The position numbers and the translations under genes were made by a program. The notes under the pieces were generated by a model. That model saw only the letters and a program-made list of their open reading frames with translations. It made no database searches and had not been told where the DNA came from. From the NCBI GenBank assembly GCA_009778065.1, contig WRKM01000001.1, forward strand, positions 80,916-144,915: a stretch of 64,000 nucleotides of DNA, read 5' to 3'. Every line of letters begins with the position of its first letter. Positions within the stretch are counted from its first letter, which is position 1. Shown piece by piece: positions 61,842 to 64,000 of this stretch. The stretch is from Oscillospiraceae bacterium. GTDB lineage: Bacteria > Bacillota > Clostridia > Oscillospirales > Ruminococcaceae.

Positions 61842-63026
61842 TTAATGATGGAACAGCCTGATTCCGGTGAACGCCATCGCCATACCGTATTTATCGCAGG
61901 TCTCAATTACGTTATCGTCTCTCACCGAACCGCCGGGCTGTGCTATGTATTTAACGCCGCTTTTTCTCGCCCGTTCTATATTGTCTCCAAACGGGAAGAA
62001 GGCGTCCGAGCCGAGCGAAATTCCGTTCATCGTGTTAAGCCACGCACGTTTTTCCTCTCGTGTAAACACTTCGGGCTTAGTCTTAAAAAGCCCCTGCCAT
62101 ACGCCGTCACTAAGTACGTCCTCGTACTCCTCACTGATGTAAACGTCTATGGCGTTATCCTTCTCAGCCGGTTTTAAGTTGTCCTTAAATTGCAGGGCAA
62201 GCACTTTTTCAGATTGCCTTAAATACCAGTTATCGGCTTTGTTCCCTGCGAGCCGCGTACAATGAATCCGCGACTGCTGACCCGCACCGATTCCGATAGC
62301 CTGCCCGTTATAAGTATACGCCACGGAGTTGCTCTGGGTGTATTTTAGTGTTATCAGCGCGATAATTAAATCTGTTTTAGCACTGTCGGGAATACTTGTA
62401 TCAGCCGTGACCACGTTCTGCAACATAGAGCTGTCTATTTTAAGCTCGTTACGCCCCTGCTCAAAAATTATACCGTAGATATTACGCCTCTCGATTGGTG
62501 CGGGGGTGTAATTACAGTCAATTTTAACCACGTTATAACCGCCGCCGCGCTTCTTTTTTAATATTTCGAGTGCTTCCGGCTCATAATCGGGTGCAATGAC
62601 GCCATCGCTGACAAGGGTGGAAAGCATTTTAGCTGTCGTAACATCGCAGGTATCTGATAACGCGCAAAAGTCGCCGTAGCTTGACATTCTGTCCGCACCC
62701 CTTGCCCTTGCGTATGCCGATGCAACAGGGGATTTATCTAAGTCTGTACCCAAATGCTCTACATGGTAAATCTTTTTCAGCGTATCCGAAAGCGGCAGAC
62801 CTATTGCCGCTCCCGCAGGGGAAACATGTTTAAATGACGTAGCGGCGGCGACACCCGTAGCTTCTTTCAGCTCCTTAACCAACTGCCAACCGTTAAGTGC
62901 GTCCATAAAATTAATATACCCCGGTTTGCCGCAGAGTATTTGAATCGGCAAATCGCCCTCTTCCGCAAAAATCCGCGAGGGTTTCTGATTAGGGTTGCAA
63001 CCGTACTTGAGTTCAAGCTCGTTCAT
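61842..63026 (-). CDS. AICAR transformylase (stand-alone PurH C-terminal type)
   Basis: 394 residues from the ATG at 63026 (AGGAGG upstream). Motifs of the transformylase domain of PurH: LKYGCNPNQKPSRIF, TSFKHVSPAGAAIG (Lys-His catalytic pair), KSPVASAYARARGADRMSSYGDF, QQSRIHCTRLAG and DAFFPFGDNIERA. It adds a formyl group from 10-formyl-THF to AICAR in the ninth step of IMP synthesis. The N-terminal cyclohydrolase domain of bifunctional PurH is absent; that step is encoded by the separate gene just upstream. Confidence 0.93.
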   Translation of the reverse strand: MNELELKYGCNPNQKPSRIFAEEGDLPIQILCGKPGYINFMDALNGWQLVKELKEATGVAAATSFKHVSPAGAAIGLPLSDTLKKIYHVEHLGTDLDKSPVASAYARARGADRMSSYGDFCALSDTCDVTTAKMLSTLVSDGVIAPDYEPEALEILKKKRGGGYNVVKIDCNYTPAPIERRNIYGIIFEQGRNELKIDSSMLQNVVTADTSIPDSAKTDLIIALITLKYTQSNSVAYTYNGQAIGIGAGQQSRIHCTRLAGNKADNWYLRQSEKVLALQFKDNLKPAEKDNAIDVYISEEYEDVLSDGVWQGLFKTKPEVFTREEKRAWLNTMNGISLGSDAFFPFGDNIERARKSGVKYIAQPGGSVRDDNVIETCDKYGMAMAFTGIRLFHH

Positions 63027-63036
63027 GAAAATCCTC

Positions 63037-63765
63037 CTACACATTTTTATTGATGATTCTGCTCTCGTATTTTCCCGTCCCGATATTAATAAACCGTGTC
63101 CACAGCGACACTTTATTCTCTTCATTAAGCGAGTTCCAGAGCATATCTGTGAACTCGTCAATACCGCCGTTTATTTCAACAGGCACAGGTTCTCCCTCAA
63201 ATGACGGAAGCGGTTCTCCATCACATTTATAAGTGCTTATAAATCGTCCGCACCCGGCTGACGGGTTGTTGTATGCGAAATTATAACGCAAGCAGGAAGC
63301 GGGGTTTCCGGATTCACCCGTCTTAAGTATCGAAAGAGCGTAATTATAATCGCCCTTAACATTCTCACAAAAGTGTATTATCCCCGAAATACGGGGCGTA
63401 TAATTAGGCGCGTCGGGTTCATATTCACGGGTTCTCAACGATTGTTCAAATGTGAACTGTTTATCCATTAAATCCGCTATTGTATCTGTCTGGTCGCCGT
63501 TTGTTATTATAGTCTTATTTCCGGTTACTCGGACACAGTTATAAATAACAAGGGAAGGGTCGCTCATTTTAGCTTCGTCAAAGGCAGATGTTCTTATTCC
63601 CCCATATTCGTTTTCCTTAAAAACGCGGTTACGGGAGTTAAGGCTTCTGCCCATGATGAAATAGGCGGCAACGGCACTTTCTCCGTCCGCACTTTTGCCG
63701 ATGATTATTCCGCGTCCGGGATAGGGGTTGGATTTAAGAATTTCGCTGATGTTTTGTTTTTGCAT
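63037..63765 (-). CDS. IMP cyclohydrolase, PurO-like
   Basis: 242 residues of the IMP cyclohydrolase-like family (PF07826), otherwise best known from archaea: NPYPGRGIIIGKSADGESAVAAYFIMGRS, SRNRVF, YNCVRVTGNKTIITNGDQTDTI and an FAYNNPSAGCGRFISTY C-terminal half. It closes FAICAR to IMP, the last step of de novo purine synthesis. Placed between purN and the transformylase, so all three last-stage enzymes are together. RBS AAGGAG. Confidence 0.9.
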   Translation of the reverse strand: MQKQNISEILKSNPYPGRGIIIGKSADGESAVAAYFIMGRSLNSRNRVFKENEYGGIRTSAFDEAKMSDPSLVIYNCVRVTGNKTIITNGDQTDTIADLMDKQFTFEQSLRTREYEPDAPNYTPRISGIIHFCENVKGDYNYALSILKTGESGNPASCLRYNFAYNNPSAGCGRFISTYKCDGEPLPSFEGEPVPVEINGGIDEFTDMLWNSLNEENKVSLWTRFINIGTGKYESRIINKNV

Positions 63766-63781
63766 AATCTCGCACTCCTTT

Positions 63782-64000
63782 TTATATAGTTAAACTATTA
63801 GTTATTATCGCCCTATTCCCCACAACTTCGATTCTATCCTCGCAAAACAACGCCGCCGCCAACGGCAACAGAATCTGCTCGGCTTCTTCCATTACCCGTT
63901 TTTGCAGACTTTCGGGGGTATCGTCGTTTTTAACCTCCACTGCTTTTTGTAATATAATCGGACCGCCGTCACAGACTTCATTCACAAAATGAACCGTTGC
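63782..64000 (-). CDS. purN: phosphoribosylglycinamide formyltransferase, C-terminal part (5' end outside window)
   Basis: The last 72 codons are present. The visible part begins ATVHFVNEVCDGGPIILQKAVEVKNDDTPESLQKRV, which matches the THF-binding VHFVDxxxDxGPIILQ motif of PurN. It uses 10-formyl-THF to make FGAR in purine synthesis. The gene continues to the right of the window, and it heads the purine operon seen here. Confidence 0.9.
   Translation of the reverse strand, partial: ATVHFVNEVCDGGPIILQKAVEVKNDDTPESLQKRVMEEAEQILLPLAAALFCEDRIEVVGNRAIITNSLTI

Overview
The window looks like a chromosomal stretch from an anaerobic, spore-forming Firmicute of the class Clostridia, probably an Oscillospirales (Ruminococcaceae-like) gut or rumen lineage. 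The reasons are a spoIIE gene, the dgt-dnaG-rpoD(sigA) block, Gram-positive consensus promoters (TTGACA-17-TATAAT type) and AGGAGG ribosome sites throughout, a clostridial pilC-pilMN-pilO-pilK type IV pilus operon, a type I dockerin, sortase-like tails, and purine synthesis with a separate AICAR transformylase and a PurO-like IMP cyclohydrolase. I see no phage, insertion sequence, tRNA, rRNA or CRISPR array. The genus cannot be fixed from the sequence alone.

Layout. 1-9.7 kb (minus strand): type IV pilus operon with its own promoter (9629-9657), in the order pilC, pilMN fusion, pilO, a giant pilK-like tip protein with a beta-helix insert, a large Cys-containing minor pilin, and a further pilin cut by the window edge. 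9.7-17.4 kb (minus): dgt, dnaG, sigA, an FtsA homologue with an extra C-terminal region, and a GH26 lipoprotein whose acid/base Glu is replaced by Gln. 17.5-18.0 kb: ribosomal proteins L28 and L31. 18.2-22.3 kb: an XRE-TPR regulator divergent from an NfeD-like protein, flotillin and a membrane-anchored surface protein, with one copy of the same palindromic operator at each promoter. 22.5-26.7 kb: recJ and the stringent-response relA, overlapping by 4 bp.

26.8-31.3 kb is an accessory surface region: an Asn-rich repeat protein with an NPGTG sorting-type tail, a small NEKTG-tailed beta protein, a dockerin protein, a small unknown protein, and several GC-rich palindromic elements. 31.4-34.8 kb: spoIIE and a DUF421-DUF4363 pair. 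34.9-38.1 kb (minus): orphan RelB-like antitoxin, a structured RNA candidate, lemA and two DUF3137 paralogues. 38.1-46.5 kb (minus): amidohydrolase, dprA, an acyl-CoA synthetase with its cupin regulator, a KDG-type sugar kinase, trpS, an aminotransferase, and hicAB with a textbook operator. 46.6-53.2 kb (plus): cheV, a YabE-like G5/3D protein, rlmB on an apparently leaderless transcript, and a 1068-residue membrane protein that I read as a catalytically degenerate P1B-type ATPase. 53.2-54.2 kb is a small AT-rich islet with a truncated PIN toxin. 54.4-57.9 kb holds four tandem paralogous lipoproteins. 58.0-64.0 kb (minus): DHH phosphoesterase, htpG, a cyclophilin lipoprotein, then AICAR transformylase, IMP cyclohydrolase and the end of purN.

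The most interesting items are the pseudo-P1B-ATPase, the paired XRE operators over the flotillin operon, the GH26 with a lost acid/base residue, the dockerin/sortase surface cluster, the structured RNA after lemA, and the giant pilus tip protein. All assignments come from reading the sequence; no database search was run.
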